From positions 1 through 13,763 of the forward strand of contig CAITSH010000137.1 of the NCBI GenBank assembly GCA_903895005.1: a DNA stretch of 13,763 nt, read 5' to 3'. This DNA comes from an uncultured Pseudomonadota bacterium (GTDB taxonomy: Bacteria > Pseudomonadota > Gammaproteobacteria > Burkholderiales > SG8-39). Positions 13,755-13,763 of this stretch are shown here, piece by piece; within the stretch, counting starts at the first letter, position 1; each line of letters starts with the position of its first letter. The notes under the pieces are model-generated. The model ran no database searches. It saw only the letters and a program-made list of their open reading frames with translations, and was not told where the DNA came from. Made by a program: the position numbers and the translations under genes.

Positions 13755-13763
13755 GGAGGCGGG
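13751..13763 (-). tRNA. Possible 3' end of a CCA-encoding tRNA or tmRNA, cut by the window edge
   Basis: The last bases read on the minus strand as CCCGCCTCCACCA: a CCA end (13751-13753), discriminator A, and a GC-rich seven-base segment CGCCTCC (13755-13761) that could be the 3' half of an acceptor stem. tmRNA and some tRNA-Tyr genes of betaproteobacteria end in CTCCACCA, and the bidirectional terminator directly behind it is what such a gene would need. Only 13 bases are visible, so identity and even existence are tentative. Confidence 0.35.

Noticed and set aside
1..13763. CRISPR array, insertion sequence or integrase
   Set aside because: No regularly spaced repeats, no transposase or recombinase motifs and no terminal inverted repeats were seen on either strand.

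Overview
The window is a tightly packed, all plus-strand accessory catabolic operon, most likely from a betaproteobacterium of the order Burkholderiales (Alcaligenaceae- or Comamonadaceae-like). The reasons are four Bug/TctC-type periplasmic solute receptors in under 14 kb, a fairly high GC content with a GC-rich third codon position, and short gaps or overlaps between genes. The species cannot be named from the sequence.

Layout, left to right. Bases 1-313 hold the broken 3' end of a GntR/FCD-type regulator. A first Bug receptor (426-1400) and a second (1478-2455) follow. Then come a double-domain nitrilase-superfamily C-N hydrolase (2540-4192), a UbiD-family prFMN decarboxylase (4260-5747), a third Bug receptor (5783-6766) and an alpha/beta hydrolase resembling the C-C hydrolase of nicotine degradation (6884-7954). 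A complete three-subunit molybdenum hydroxylase follows in the order large, FAD, Fe-S (7954-10359, 10356-11231, 11224-11703). The row ends with a PuuE-like member of the polysaccharide deacetylase superfamily (11761-12615) and a fourth Bug receptor (12651-13619). A strong bidirectional terminator (13707-13754) closes the operon. The last bases look like the CCA end of a minus-strand tRNA or tmRNA cut by the window edge. No gene-free stretch exceeds 300 bases.

How the genes could work together (inference): Bug receptors capture an organic acid in the periplasm. UbiD removes a ring carboxylate, the molybdenum enzyme inserts water-derived oxygen into the ring, and three hydrolases (PuuE-like for cyclic amide or imide bonds, alpha/beta hydrolase for a C-C or ester bond, nitrilase type for amide or nitrile bonds) open and trim the product. 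The set fits an N-heteroaromatic carboxylate better than a plain benzenoid. UbiX, a molybdenum-insertion chaperone, a ring oxygenase, a CoA ligase and the TctA/TctB membrane subunits are all absent from the window. This combination does not match a pathway I can name, and I regard it as the main candidate for an undescribed system.
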